Below, in pieces: positions 9,317 to 18,555 of a stretch of DNA of 64,000 nucleotides. Source of the DNA: Novosphingobium sp. (GTDB lineage: Bacteria > Pseudomonadota > Alphaproteobacteria > Sphingomonadales > Sphingomonadaceae); contig NZ_JAIXZS010000100.1 of NCBI RefSeq assembly GCF_027489515.1, positions 23,115 through 87,114 on the forward strand. The letters run 5' to 3'. Numbering within the stretch: the stretch's first letter is position 1; each line of letters begins with the position of its first letter. The notes beneath the pieces were generated by a model. It saw nothing but the letters and a program-made list of their open reading frames with translations. It made no database searches and was not told where the DNA came from. Both the position numbers and the translations under genes were made by a program.

Positions 9317-10384
9317 CTAGCGCCCGCAGGCGGCTGCCTTGTCCGCGCGCATCGGTTCTTCGCCTTCCATCGGCTTCAGGCCCAGCCGGGCAAACAGCGC
9401 TGCATCGGCATCGTCGCCGGCGTTGGCGGCGGTCAGCAGCCGATCGCCGGTGAAGATCGAGTTCGCGCCCGCCACGAAGCACAGCGCCTGCGTGGCTTCG
9501 GACATCGATTCGCGCCCCGCCGATAGCCGCACCATCGAGCGCGGCATGGTGATCCGCGCGGCGGCGACGGTGCGCACGAACTCGATGTCGTCGATCTTCG
9601 CGAGCGGCGTATCGGCCAGCATGTCGCCCAGAACGGTTCCCTTGATCGGCACGAGAGCGTTCACCGGTACGCTTTCGGGATGGCGCTCCAGCGTTGCCAG
9701 CGCATGGATGAAACCGACGCGGTCGCTGCGCGTTTCGCCCATGCCGACAATGCCGCCAGAGCAGACATTGATCCCCGCCTTGCGGACCTCGGCGAGGGTA
9801 TCGATCCGCTCGTCGAACGTGCGCGTGGTGATGATCTCGCCGTAGCGCTCGGGCGAGGTGTCGATGTTGTGGTTGTAGTAATGGAGCCCGGCCTCGGCGA
9901 GCTGAGCCGCCTGACGTTCGCTGAGCATGCCCAGCGTCATGCATGTTTCCATGCCCATCTCGCGCACGCCCTTCACCATCGCGATGATCGCGGGCATGTC
10001 GCGGTCCTTGGGGTTGCGCCAGGCGGCGCCCATGCAGAAGCGCTTCGATCCGGCATCGCGCGCCTGCGCGGCGGATTGCAGCACCGCCTGCACGTCCATC
10101 AGTTTGGTTGCTTCCACGCCGCTGTCGGCCTTGACCGATTGCGCGCAGTAGCCGCAGTCCTCGGGGCAGCCGCCGGTCTTGATCGAAAGCAGTGTGCAGA
10201 GCTGCACTTCATCCGGCCGGTGATGGCGGCGGTGCACTTCGGCGGCGCGGAACAGCAGTTCGGTGAACGGCAGGTCGAACAACGCGGCGATCTCTGCCCG
10301 GGTCCAGTCAGTGCGCGTGCCGTCCCCCGTGGTAACGGTCTCGGCACCGGACACGCGGGCAGGGAAGGTCGCGGTTTGGGTCAT
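9317..10384 (-). CDS. bioB: Biotin synthase
   Basis: Radical SAM enzyme that inserts sulfur into dethiobiotin. The 4Fe-4S cluster motif is [11 protein letters not shown] (CxxxCxxC), and [14 protein letters not shown] and [12 protein letters not shown] are family signatures. Start at 10384 ([13 protein letters not shown]) is preferred over the ATG 24 bases upstream because GGAG lies 6 bases before it; the protein is then 355 residues. It is the first gene of the minus-strand operon bioB-bioF-bioD-bioA, so its promoter should lie in the 540-bp gap upstream. I did not find a convincing BioR operator there. Confidence 0.96.
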   Translation of the reverse strand: MTQTATFPARVSGAETVTTGDGTRTDWTRAEIAALFDLPFTELLFRAAEVHRRHHRPDEVQLCTLLSIKTGGCPEDCGYCAQSVKADSGVEATKLMDVQAVLQSAAQARDAGSKRFCMGAAWRNPKDRDMPAIIAMVKGVREMGMETCMTLGMLSERQAAQLAEAGLHYYNHNIDTSPERYGEIITTRTFDERIDTLAEVRKAGINVCSGGIVGMGETRSDRVGFIHALATLERHPESVPVNALVPIKGTVLGDMLADTPLAKIDDIEFVRTVAAARITMPRSMVRLSAGRESMSEATQALCFVAGANSIFTGDRLLTAANAGDDADAALFARLGLKPMEGEEPMRADKAAACGR

Positions 10385-10925
10385 GGGGCACTCCGTGGTC
10401 TTTGGCAAAAAGCTTAACTAACGAGATAGGAGCCTCTAGCCGAGATGGGCAGCCGTGCCTTCCCGAAAAAGTGCCTGGTCGTTTCACGAACGGAAAAGGC
10501 ACCGGGCCTTCCGCTTCACAACTGTTGCGAAACAGCAACAACTGACGCGATTCCTGGCGATGAAAAGTGTCACCAGGGGCAGCCCGGCTGCCGCATTCTG
10601 CAAAGCTCGCGACCCGGCTTCGAGCGGGACAAGGGCCTAGGCGCGGCGCGTTTGCTCCGTCTTGGGGCCGCCCTGCCTTGCATTGGCCCCCTCGGGCGCT
10701 AGGTAGTGCGCCGGTTAGACTTGTGTCACATGCCGGATGGCTGTGGTGCAGATCGAACAACGGGGGCGCGATTGGCGCCATGCTTGAGTCGATGCGGCTA
10801 AGTCCGTATTGGCAATGATTGCAGATGTGGGCACAGCCGCGACGGCCGAACGCCTGAATGGTTCCGGGGTCAGCGCAAGTGGTCGCGTCCTCGATCACTA
10901 AGCTTATGAGGCGGATTGGTTTGGT
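10385..10925. other. Divergent intergenic region between bioB and the polysaccharide locus
   Basis: A 541-bp gap with no supported gene. It must hold the bioB promoter (minus strand) and the promoter of the nucleotide-sugar dehydrogenase (plus strand). Visible structure: a short inverted repeat TGTTGC/GCAACA near 10518-10536 and the TGTGTCACA motif at 10722-10730. Open frames here lack coding character. Clear -35/-10 pairs could not be assigned by eye. Confidence 0.6.
10718..10730 (+). promoter_or_regulatory. GACTTGTGTCACA motif, possible operator
   Basis: Contains the palindrome TGTG-T-CACA. A closely similar site (GACTTGTCACA) occurs at 25198-25208 in the other long gap of the polysaccharide locus. 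Sharing by two promoters of the same locus suggests a common regulator site. This is inference from two copies only. Confidence 0.25.
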
Positions 10926-12209
10926 ATGAATTCTTTCGGCAAAATCGGTATTGTTGGACTTGGTTACGTCGGTCTGCCCCTCGCTGTCTCGTTTGCCCGC
11001 AAGCATGAAGTGGTCGGCTTCGATGTGAGCGAGACCCGCGTCGCCACGCTGCGCGAAGGCCATGACTACACCAACGAGATCTCGTCCGAGGAATTGAAGG
11101 CGTCCCGTCTCCTCATCACCGGATCGGTCGAGGATCTGCGCGGTTGCGGCATCCTCATCGTGACCGTGCCGACTCCGGTGGACGACAGCTGCCGCCCCGA
11201 TTTCTCCAACCTGACCGATGCCTGCGCCGCGATCGGCAAGATCATCGCACCCGGCACGATCATCGTCTTCGAAAGCACGGTCTATCCCGGTGCGACCGAG
11301 GAAGTCTGCGCGCCGGTGCTTGAGGCGGCTTCCGGGCTCAAGAGCGGCGAGGGCTTCAAGCTCGGGTACAGCCCCGAACGCATCAACCCGGGCGACAAGG
11401 CGCATCCGCTGGAGGCCATCGTCAAGGTGGTGGCCGGGCAGGACGACGAAACGCTCGATACCCTCGCCGATCTCTATGGCTCGATCATCCATGCGGGCAT
11501 CCACCGCGCCTCGTCGATCCGCGTCGCCGAAGCTGCAAAGGTCATCGAGAACACCCAGCGCGATATCAACATTGCGCTGATGAACGAGATCTCGAAGATT
11601 TGCGATCTCGTCGGCATCCGCACCAGCGAAGTGCTGGCGGCGGCCGGGACCAAGTGGAACTTCCTGAAGTTCTACCCCGGGCTGGTCGGCGGGCACTGCA
11701 TCGGCGTTGACCCCTACTACCTCACCGCCAAGGCGGAGCAGATGGGCTATCACCCCGAGGTCATCCTCTCCGGCCGCCGCATCAACGACAGCATGGGCAG
11801 CTACATCGCGCAGCGCGCGGTCAAGCTGCTGGCCATTGCCGGGCATCCGCTCAAGGATGCGCGGGTCGGCATTCTCGGTCTGACCTTCAAGGAAAACGTG
11901 CCCGATATCCGCAATTCCAAGGTGGAGGATATCTACCGCGAACTGTGCGAATTCGGCATCGTCCCGATTGTCCACGATCCCATGGCGAACGATGAGGCGA
12001 CCCGCCGCGAGTTCGGCATCGAGCTTTCGCCGATCGAGGCTTTCACCGGGATCGACGTGCTGATCTATGCGGTCTCGCATGAGCACTACGCGGCGATGGG
12101 CATCGAGGCGATTCAGGGCATGATCGCGCCCGCAGGCATCCTGATCGACGTGAAATCGTCCATCGCGCCCGAAGGCCTGCGCGAGGACATCCGGTACTGG
12201 AGCCTCTGA
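10926..12209 (+). CDS. Nucleotide-sugar 6-dehydrogenase (TviB/WbpO-type UDP-HexNAc or UDP-hexose dehydrogenase)
   Basis: NAD-dependent two-step oxidation of a UDP-sugar C6 alcohol to the uronate. The Rossmann motif is at the start (IGIVGLGYVGLPLA, residues 7-20). The middle domain carries YSPERINPGDKAHPL, and the catalytic cysteine is in LVGGHCIGVDPYYLTAKAEQ. The C-terminal UDP-binding domain includes GILGLTFKENVPDIRNSKV. The VDPYYL and ERINPGD variants and 427-residue length point to the TviB/WbpO branch, which uses UDP-GlcNAc/GalNAc, rather than the classical UDP-glucose branch; the exact substrate is an inference. It opens the polysaccharide locus and is followed 70 bp later by the first SGNH-TPR gene. 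Confidence 0.9.
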   Translation: MNSFGKIGIVGLGYVGLPLAVSFARKHEVVGFDVSETRVATLREGHDYTNEISSEELKASRLLITGSVEDLRGCGILIVTVPTPVDDSCRPDFSNLTDACAAIGKIIAPGTIIVFESTVYPGATEEVCAPVLEAASGLKSGEGFKLGYSPERINPGDKAHPLEAIVKVVAGQDDETLDTLADLYGSIIHAGIHRASSIRVAEAAKVIENTQRDINIALMNEISKICDLVGIRTSEVLAAAGTKWNFLKFYPGLVGGHCIGVDPYYLTAKAEQMGYHPEVILSGRRINDSMGSYIAQRAVKLLAIAGHPLKDARVGILGLTFKENVPDIRNSKVEDIYRELCEFGIVPIVHDPMANDEATRREFGIELSPIEAFTGIDVLIYAVSHEHYAAMGIEAIQGMIAPAGILIDVKSSIAPEGLREDIRYWSL

Positions 12210-12279
12210 TGCGGCCGGCACGCCGTGCAGTGCGCGGCAGCCGGATGGCAATCGAGGTGCAGCGCGAGGGCCGCGCGTC

Positions 12280-14790
12280 TTGAGCCGGCTGTCGATCACT
12301 CCCATCGGCACATGCCGGATCAACACGCCGCTCCGCCGCGGGCAGGCGCGCTACCCGGTCGAGATCAGAAGCGAGCGCATCTACGGCTTCACTCATACCA
12401 GCGCCGAAGCTCTCCAGCAGCTCGCGTATCTGGAAGGCGAACGGCAGTTCGATGCGGCGGTGCTGCCAATCCTGTTCCGCCCGCAAAGCGATGGCCGGCA
12501 GGACCAGCCGGTTGCCCCGCGCCCCGATCTCTATGTGGTCGAGATCAGCTCGGCCAAGAGCTACCGGGTCGGCGACGTTGCGGTCCAGTCGAACTATCTT
12601 TCACGCTACTTCGCCGATTTCTTCGCCTCGGCGCCGCGCTCGAAGCGCTTTTGGGCCCTCGCGGCGGCGACCTCTGCTTCTGCGCGCGCGGAGCTTGACG
12701 CGTTCCTTGCCGCCGATCCGGTCTACCGGACCTATGGCAGCAGCGACCGCGAGCTCCTCCGGTCGATTTCGATGCGCACCCAGGGGTTCGATGATATCGC
12801 GGCCGACATGGCCGAGCTTGCCGAGCGCATGGGCAAGGACCGGGTCGTCTTCGTGACCCACGTGAATGCGCACGGCGCGGACGGCACGTTCATCCCCGCG
12901 CGTGACCGGATCATCCGCTGGATCCGCAAGGCCGCTGCCGAGATCGGCGTGCCCTGCTTCGATCCCAGCGCGCTGATGCATGCATTCGGGCAGGAACGCG
13001 CGATGGAGCGCGATGGCCTCGATACGATGCACTACACCAACGCGTTTTCGGACCGCTGGTATGCGCAGTTCCACGGCGAGTTCATCCTGCCCCGGCTCGC
13101 CGAGGTACAGGGCGGCGATCAGGCCGGCGATCTTCCCGATCCTTCGCTGCTGGCCTCGAGCATTGCCGCGACGATGGAGTTCGACGACTACTTCGTCGGC
13201 TCGCGGCAGCTGTTCGCGGCCCTTGCCAATGATCCCGCCAATCCGGCACTGCGGCTGCTGGGCGGCGAGGTCTATGCGCGGATCGGCGATTATCCGAACA
13301 CGGTCGCCATGCTCACGCCGCTGCTCGAAAGTCCGGAGATGACCACGGCGGGCCTGCTCGCGCTAATGCGGGCGCAATTCGAGATCGGCCACTGCGCGGA
13401 GGCCATCGCGCTGGCCGACCGGCTGCTGGGCGACGAGTACGAATCGATCGAGATCTACGAAGTGGCAAACCTCGCAGCCGAGCGGTTGGGGCTCATGGCC
13501 GATGCCGTGCGCTATGCCATGCTCGCGTTCCGGCTCGATCCCACGCAGCACCGGTTCGCCTTCCGGGTGCTCGATGCCTATCGCGCGGCGGGCGAGAGCC
13601 AGAAGCTCGAGGCCTGGCGGACAGAAGTGCTGGACCGGCTGAACACCAGTCCGGACGCGGTCCTCGCGCGGGCGCTGGCGGAATGGGCGATCGGCCATGG
13701 CGATGAGCCGGCCTTCCGGGCCACTGCGATGATCGTCGCGCGATCGGGTATCGAGAAGGTCGAGCCGGTGATCGAGGAGGCCGTCGCGCGCGACCTGCTC
13801 GGCGCTGCGGCCGAGGTCATGACCATGGTCGCCTCGATGCCGGAGATTACCGGGCGCACACTGCGCAAGTTCCGCCAGATCGCCGAAAGCTGGTCCGCGC
13901 AGAGCCAGACCTGGTTCGAGGAAGGCCGGACCGCCGATGCCTATGCCTTGGCCGAGGTCTGCCGGATCGTGCTGCCCGGCAATGCAACGGCACGCCGCGT
14001 TGAACGGCAAGTGCTGCAGGACTTGCGCCTGCGGATCCGCGACGCGCTGACCCGCGGCGAGCATGGCGAGGTTATCGCAATGGGCGAAGGCGCCGGGCGC
14101 ATGGTCTATCGCCAGCCCGAGATCGTCACCGCATTTGCCAAGGCGCTGCTCGCCGCCGGACGCGCCGAGGAGGCATTGGCCGTGGTGCGCGAGGCTTGCG
14201 AAACTCTGCCCGACAGCGTCGATGTCCAGGCTCTGCACGCTCAGATCGCCACGTTGCAGGGCGATCTGCTGACACCGCTGCGGCTCTATGGCCGGCTGCG
14301 CGCGTCGAGCGATCCGCTGGTCGAGCGCTACCGCCCGCGCATGGCGAAGTTCCTCGACAAGGCCGGGCGCACCGGACCGCGCCTGTTCCGCACGCTTGTG
14401 GCGCAGGCCCAGTACGAACAGGCGCTCGAACTGGCGGCGCTTGTCAGTACCCACACCGATGGCGGCGAGCAGGTTGCAGCTGATCTGCAGAAGCTTCGGC
14501 GGGTCCTGCGCAGTGCCTTCCGCCAGCTTGATGAAGAGGAAGGCAGCGGCGAGGAGGCCCTGCGCATTCTCCGGCTCATGCTGGTGATCGACGGCGAGGA
14601 CGCCTGGGCGCTGCGCCTTGCGGCGATCCAGGCCATGCGCTTGCAGCAATTCGAGGCGGCGCTGGCCTACTGGCGCAAGTTTGACGCGATTTCGCCGGGA
14701 CAGGACAGCACGGCGCGCAACATCAACCGGTGCGAGATCCTCGTCCGCCGCATGACCGCCGCGCGCAGGGCTGAGGCCAAGGCCGGCTGA
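12280..14790 (+). CDS. SGNH/GSCFA-like hydrolase domain with long TPR-like tail (copy 1)
   Basis: Large (836 residue) cytoplasmic-looking protein with no signal peptide. The first ~280 residues resemble an SGNH-fold esterase/acyltransferase: block I-like ITPIGTCRINTPL at residues 6-18, FVTHVNAHGADG as a possible block III, and DTMH (residues 248-251) as the DxxH block V. The usual GDS serine is replaced by T-C, reminiscent of GSCFA proteins. From about residue 300 on, the protein is alpha-helical repeats of TPR type (for example LLALMRAQFEIGHCAEAIAL). Start TTG at 12280 is supported by the paralogue at 25582, which aligns from the same residue and also begins with TTG. It may acylate or deacylate the polysaccharide; that is a guess. 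Confidence 0.75.
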   Translation: MSRLSITPIGTCRINTPLRRGQARYPVEIRSERIYGFTHTSAEALQQLAYLEGERQFDAAVLPILFRPQSDGRQDQPVAPRPDLYVVEISSAKSYRVGDVAVQSNYLSRYFADFFASAPRSKRFWALAAATSASARAELDAFLAADPVYRTYGSSDRELLRSISMRTQGFDDIAADMAELAERMGKDRVVFVTHVNAHGADGTFIPARDRIIRWIRKAAAEIGVPCFDPSALMHAFGQERAMERDGLDTMHYTNAFSDRWYAQFHGEFILPRLAEVQGGDQAGDLPDPSLLASSIAATMEFDDYFVGSRQLFAALANDPANPALRLLGGEVYARIGDYPNTVAMLTPLLESPEMTTAGLLALMRAQFEIGHCAEAIALADRLLGDEYESIEIYEVANLAAERLGLMADAVRYAMLAFRLDPTQHRFAFRVLDAYRAAGESQKLEAWRTEVLDRLNTSPDAVLARALAEWAIGHGDEPAFRATAMIVARSGIEKVEPVIEEAVARDLLGAAAEVMTMVASMPEITGRTLRKFRQIAESWSAQSQTWFEEGRTADAYALAEVCRIVLPGNATARRVERQVLQDLRLRIRDALTRGEHGEVIAMGEGAGRMVYRQPEIVTAFAKALLAAGRAEEALAVVREACETLPDSVDVQALHAQIATLQGDLLTPLRLYGRLRASSDPLVERYRPRMAKFLDKAGRTGPRLFRTLVAQAQYEQALELAALVSTHTDGGEQVAADLQKLRRVLRSAFRQLDEEEGSGEEALRILRLMLVIDGEDAWALRLAAIQAMRLQQFEAALAYWRKFDAISPGQDSTARNINRCEILVRRMTAARRAEAKAG

Positions 14791-14891
14791 TTGCCGGGGC
14801 GAGACCGGTCCGGCTTACGCGGCAGGCGGAAGAGCCGGGCAGGGCTGGCAGGCTTGGCCGGGCGGCACTTGTGTGCAATAGGCCGCGCCTG

Positions 14892-16868
14892 ATGACCACT
14901 CCAACCGCTACGGCTGAAGAAGGCACGTCCCCGTTCAAGGCCGGTCTGGCCGCCTTGCGCCAGGGCGAATGGGACGAAGGCCGCGCGCTGATCGAAGCCG
15001 GCCGCGCAACCGGCGCAGAACCCGATGGCGAGGTCCGCCTGCTGCTGGCGATTGCGGATATCCGCACTGGCCGGGCCGATGTCGATGTGCTGGCCGATCA
15101 TGCGATCACCGCAGGCGCACTCGGCGATCTGCGGCGACTGCTGGTCAATCCGCTTGTCAGCGAAGGCGCCCCGGCGCGGGCCGTGCGGGTCCTCGATGCG
15201 ATGATTGCGGCTTGCCCGCCGGGGCTCAGGGACTTGCGCCAGCGCGCCGGGCTCCATGCGCGCCTGCGCGATTGGGACGCCGCGATTGCCGATGCCGATG
15301 CTATCGCCGGGCTCGACGCGAGCGACACCTTCACGCAGGCGATGCGGCTGCAGTATCGCCTGCAGGCGGGCCGCATCGCCGAGGCTGCGGCGATCGTCGA
15401 TACGATCGGCGTCATGCCGGCGGACGAGCGCGTGGCCACGTTCATGCTGCTCGTGCTGCTGCGCGAGGGGCGGCTCGAGCAGGCGGCCGATCGCGCGCAG
15501 CAGGTCGAGATCGAGACGGTGACCGATCCGGCGCTTGCCGGTGCGATTGTCCAGGCACTGTTCCGCGCGAAACGGCACGATGCGGCGATCGCGGCGGGCG
15601 AGCATCTGGTCGGGCTCGGGCTCGAAAGCATGATGCTCCGTTCGCATCTGGCGCAGGCGTGGATCGCGGGCGGGCCGCTGCAGAACCGCTCCGCCAAGGC
15701 GATCGAACACCTCGAAGCCGGCGTCGCGCTCGCGCCCGATGATCTGCGCATGGTCTCGCTGCTCGGCTCGCTGCTGCTGCGCGCCGGCAAGACCGAGGCC
15801 GCGCTGCCGCACTTGCGCAAATGCGTCGAAAAGCAGCCGCAGATGGGCCAGATTCGGGCGCTCTATGCCCGCGCGCTCAAGCAGACCGGCCGGCATGAGG
15901 AAGCGGCGAACGAGTTCGTCGAGATGCTCTCCAGCGTGCCCGACGAAGGCACGCGCTGGCGGCGCTACGCTGCGGGCGCCCTGGCGCAGGCCGGACGGCG
16001 CGAGGAGGCGGCCGACCTGTTCGATGCCTGGGTCGCGACCCGGCGCGAAGGATTGCCCGACAGCTTCGGCGATGGGCTCGAGGCGCTGTGGGACAAGCTC
16101 GATACGGTGAAAATCCCGCAGGAACGGCTCGATTGGGCCTGGTCGCTACGCGATCCGGACTGCACGCTGGACCGCGCGGAATGGGATCGCCGCGCCAAGT
16201 GGGGGCATCTGGCCGATCACTTCCTGCTCGACTGGCTCGAATGCCGCGACGCGCAGGTCGAAGAGGCCATGTACCACTTTGCCGACGAGCTCGATTTCCT
16301 CGAGCGATTCACCGCCGAAGCGCGTGCGCGGGCGCCGGGCAAGGGGGTGGTCTATGCCTCGGCTCATATCGGCGCGATGTACTTCGGGCCGCTGGCGCTC
16401 GAACTGATCGGCGAACGGTCGCGCTGGGTCGCCTCGACGCCCAGCGTGGCGCGCACGTCCTATTCGGAAACGCTGATTTCCACGAGCGACCAGACCGAGA
16501 CGCAAGTCGTGCGCGCGTTCATGCAGGCGCTCAAGCAGGATTGCATCGTGGTGATCGTCGCCGATGGTGCGATCAACCTTGCCGCGCCGCGGGTCGAGTT
16601 CGAGGGTCAGGACGTGACCTATTCGCAGTTCGCGGCGCGCACGGCCTATCGCATGGGCTCGCCCTCGGCGTTCGTCTCACCGGTCTGGCGGCCGGACAAC
16701 CACCTCGGCTTCGTGCTCGAGCACCTGCCGATGCCCGAAGAGGGCGAGACTGCGGATGACTATGCGCAGCGCTGGCAGGACGCCTATTTCGGCCACTTGC
16801 GCCGCTTCCTGGCGGGCAAGCCCGAAAATCTGCGCCTTGCCGGCGGGATCTGGCGCAATATCCGCTGA
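14892..16868 (+). CDS. TPR protein with C-terminal LpxL/HtrB-like acyltransferase domain
   Basis: The first ~430 residues are tandem alpha-helical repeats (for example ALPHLRKCVEKQPQMGQIRA, typical TPR spacing). The last ~220 residues resemble the lysophospholipid/lipid A acyltransferase fold: VVYASAHIGAMYFGPLALEL (histidine near residue 492), a middle segment STSDQTETQVVRAFMQAL and VVIVADGAINLAAPRVEF. The usual HxxxxD/E acid is a tyrosine here (HIGAMY), so catalysis may differ or be lost. Start ATG at 14892 is chosen over a GTG at 14871; neither has a strong ribosome site. Its 658 residues greatly exceed LpxL (about 300). Location between polysaccharide genes suggests a role in glycan or lipid acylation. 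Confidence 0.7.
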   Translation: MTTPTATAEEGTSPFKAGLAALRQGEWDEGRALIEAGRATGAEPDGEVRLLLAIADIRTGRADVDVLADHAITAGALGDLRRLLVNPLVSEGAPARAVRVLDAMIAACPPGLRDLRQRAGLHARLRDWDAAIADADAIAGLDASDTFTQAMRLQYRLQAGRIAEAAAIVDTIGVMPADERVATFMLLVLLREGRLEQAADRAQQVEIETVTDPALAGAIVQALFRAKRHDAAIAAGEHLVGLGLESMMLRSHLAQAWIAGGPLQNRSAKAIEHLEAGVALAPDDLRMVSLLGSLLLRAGKTEAALPHLRKCVEKQPQMGQIRALYARALKQTGRHEEAANEFVEMLSSVPDEGTRWRRYAAGALAQAGRREEAADLFDAWVATRREGLPDSFGDGLEALWDKLDTVKIPQERLDWAWSLRDPDCTLDRAEWDRRAKWGHLADHFLLDWLECRDAQVEEAMYHFADELDFLERFTAEARARAPGKGVVYASAHIGAMYFGPLALELIGERSRWVASTPSVARTSYSETLISTSDQTETQVVRAFMQALKQDCIVVIVADGAINLAAPRVEFEGQDVTYSQFAARTAYRMGSPSAFVSPVWRPDNHLGFVLEHLPMPEEGETADDYAQRWQDAYFGHLRRFLAGKPENLRLAGGIWRNIR

Positions 16869-16879
16869 CCTGTTCGCCT

Positions 16880-18322
16880 TTAGTGGCGATCGAGATCGAG
16901 CCGCAGCAGGATGCGCGCCGAAGTGGGCGGCACCAGGACTTCGGCGCTCACCGGTTGCTCATCAAGCGCCGCCCACTGCCCATCGGCCAGCCGGTAGCGC
17001 ATGGTCGCCGTGGAGGACGGGTTGACCAGCACGAGCCCGCGGCGGAACGGACGGACCCAGCCGCCGCCCGGCACTTCCTCGGCCGGACCGGCCGGCGCGC
17101 CGACGCGCGGGTTGAGATTGGGCGGGTAGCGCAGTTCGGGGATGCGCACCCCGTTCTTGACCGCGCCGAGATAGCTCTGCGGCCCGCGCGCCAGCAGGAA
17201 ATTGCCGACGATCCACTGCGCTTCGTCATCGCCGATATCATCCGGGAACGCGCAGGTCTTTTCGAGCGCGACCCAGGCCATGCGCTGCGCCGCCCAGCGA
17301 GCGGCCTCGAACTTGGCACGCCACACATCGTCGCTCACCCGCTGGGTGCAGCCGCGGCTGGTGCCCGCTTCCTCCAGCCAGATATCGCCGAGCGCGATCA
17401 GCCTGCGGGTCTTGGCGGCGTCTTCCGGCACGACCGAGGCGTTGAGCGCAAGGAGGCCGCCGCGCGCGTGGATCGCGTCCGCCAGCCACTTGACCCAGTC
17501 CATCACCGCCTGCTCGTAGACCGGGTCCTTGCCTTCGCCGGAGAACAGCTGGACCCACTGGCCATTGCGGTACACGCCGCAGCGGCGGCCGCCGTTGCGC
17601 AGGCTCACATTATCGAGCGCGATGACCTTGTGGCCAGATCGCAGGGCCGGGGCGATGTACCGTTCAAGGATATAGTCCCGCACTGCCGGGTTGGTCGTGT
17701 CAATCGGTGCATAGGCGCCCCAGGCATAGGTGAACAGCGGCGCCGGCGTGGTCCGGTCGCACTTATAGACGATCCGGTCCGGGGCGTTACCGGCATACCA
17801 GTCCGCCGTGTGGCTGCGATCCAGATCGCGGTCCATCGGGTAGTAATAGCTGCCGATGGCGCGCCCGTGCGGCGCTGATCCGCCCCACACGAAGCCGACC
17901 TCGCTCGCGGTCCGCGAAGTGTCCACGCGCCGGTTGTCGGTCATCTGCGCAAAGGTGATGCGGTCCTCGGGCAACATGGGAAAGCCGCGCGTGCCGCCCT
18001 GCCAGCCGGGGTTTGCGTCGCCCGCCTCGCGGCGCTCGGGGTTAGCGGCCCGGGTATCGCCGGAGCCATCGCCAAGGGTATCGGCAGAGGTATCGGCAGG
18101 GCCATCTGCACGGCCATCGTCAGAAGCATCGTCAGGTGCATCGACAGGCGGCGCAGCCCTCTGCGCCGCGATCCCGTGCGCCGCGGTCCCGTGCGCCTCG
18201 CTGCGCGTGTCGGCTAGTGCGCCGCAACCGCCGGTCGCCAGCACCAGGGCCGCCACGGCGCCGAACAGGCGCACCGTCCCGCGAGGACCGACATAGGCAG
18301 CAAGGGAGAACGGGGATGGCAT
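16880..18322 (-). CDS. Lipoprotein with predicted TIM-barrel glycoside-hydrolase-like domain
   Basis: Predicted exported lipoprotein: hydrophobic segment ending in a lipobox (AALVLATGGCG), then a low-complexity Asp/Ala/Gly/Thr-rich linker encoded by degenerate 12-bp repeats, then a ~370-residue domain. That domain has VIALDNVSLRNGG and DIWLEEAGTSRGC, where D and E are plausible catalytic acids as in putative glycosyl hydrolases of the endo-galactosaminidase (GH114-like) type; assignment is tentative. I chose ATG 18322 (GGAGAA 11 bases upstream); longer in-frame starts at 18358 and 18481 exist. It is the only minus-strand gene inside the polysaccharide locus and converges with the acyltransferase gene, 11 bp between stops. 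Confidence 0.65.
   Translation of the reverse strand: MPSPFSLAAYVGPRGTVRLFGAVAALVLATGGCGALADTRSEAHGTAAHGIAAQRAAPPVDAPDDASDDGRADGPADTSADTLGDGSGDTRAANPERREAGDANPGWQGGTRGFPMLPEDRITFAQMTDNRRVDTSRTASEVGFVWGGSAPHGRAIGSYYYPMDRDLDRSHTADWYAGNAPDRIVYKCDRTTPAPLFTYAWGAYAPIDTTNPAVRDYILERYIAPALRSGHKVIALDNVSLRNGGRRCGVYRNGQWVQLFSGEGKDPVYEQAVMDWVKWLADAIHARGGLLALNASVVPEDAAKTRRLIALGDIWLEEAGTSRGCTQRVSDDVWRAKFEAARWAAQRMAWVALEKTCAFPDDIGDDEAQWIVGNFLLARGPQSYLGAVKNGVRIPELRYPPNLNPRVGAPAGPAEEVPGGGWVRPFRRGLVLVNPSSTATMRYRLADGQWAALDEQPVSAEVLVPPTSARILLRLDLDRH
18052..18146 (-). repeat. Degenerate 12-bp tandem repeat in the linker of the lipoprotein gene
   Basis: About seven imperfect 12-base units related to GGTATCGGCAGA run in tandem and encode, on the minus strand, the ADTSADTLGDGSGDT-type linker. 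The same core unit occurs as perfect copies in the M13 peptidase gene at 52194-52229. Such repeats vary in copy number by slippage and lengthen the linker without changing frame. Confidence 0.7.
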
Positions 18323-18555
18323 GGGCTTGGGCTTTCTCCAGATCGGCAATGTCACCATTGCGGAGCGCGCGGGGCACTCCAAGTCGTTTCTGGTCCCGCT
18401 CGCCACACTTTGCATCGTCATGATGAACGCGCGCTGACCACCACCCGCCAGCCCCAACCGGGCAGACTGCTCCGAATCCAAGCCGAATTGTGGTGGACGC
18501 CTTGCTGCAATTGCGGCAGAGACCCGCCGCCGCTTACAGGGACGGTGTTGTTCAA

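Noticed and set aside
10385..10445. Possible BioR operator (TTATCTATAA type) before bioB
   Set aside because: Only a partial resemblance (CTATCTCGTTAG on the minus strand); the symmetric consensus is absent.
10445..10702. 85-codon open frame in the bioB-dehydrogenase gap
   Set aside because: No ribosome site or motif; the gap is expected to carry two divergent promoters.
10308..12326. Antisense open frame of 672 codons across the nucleotide-sugar dehydrogenase and bioB upstream region
   Set aside because: The plus-strand dehydrogenase is unmistakable, and the antisense frame has no motif.
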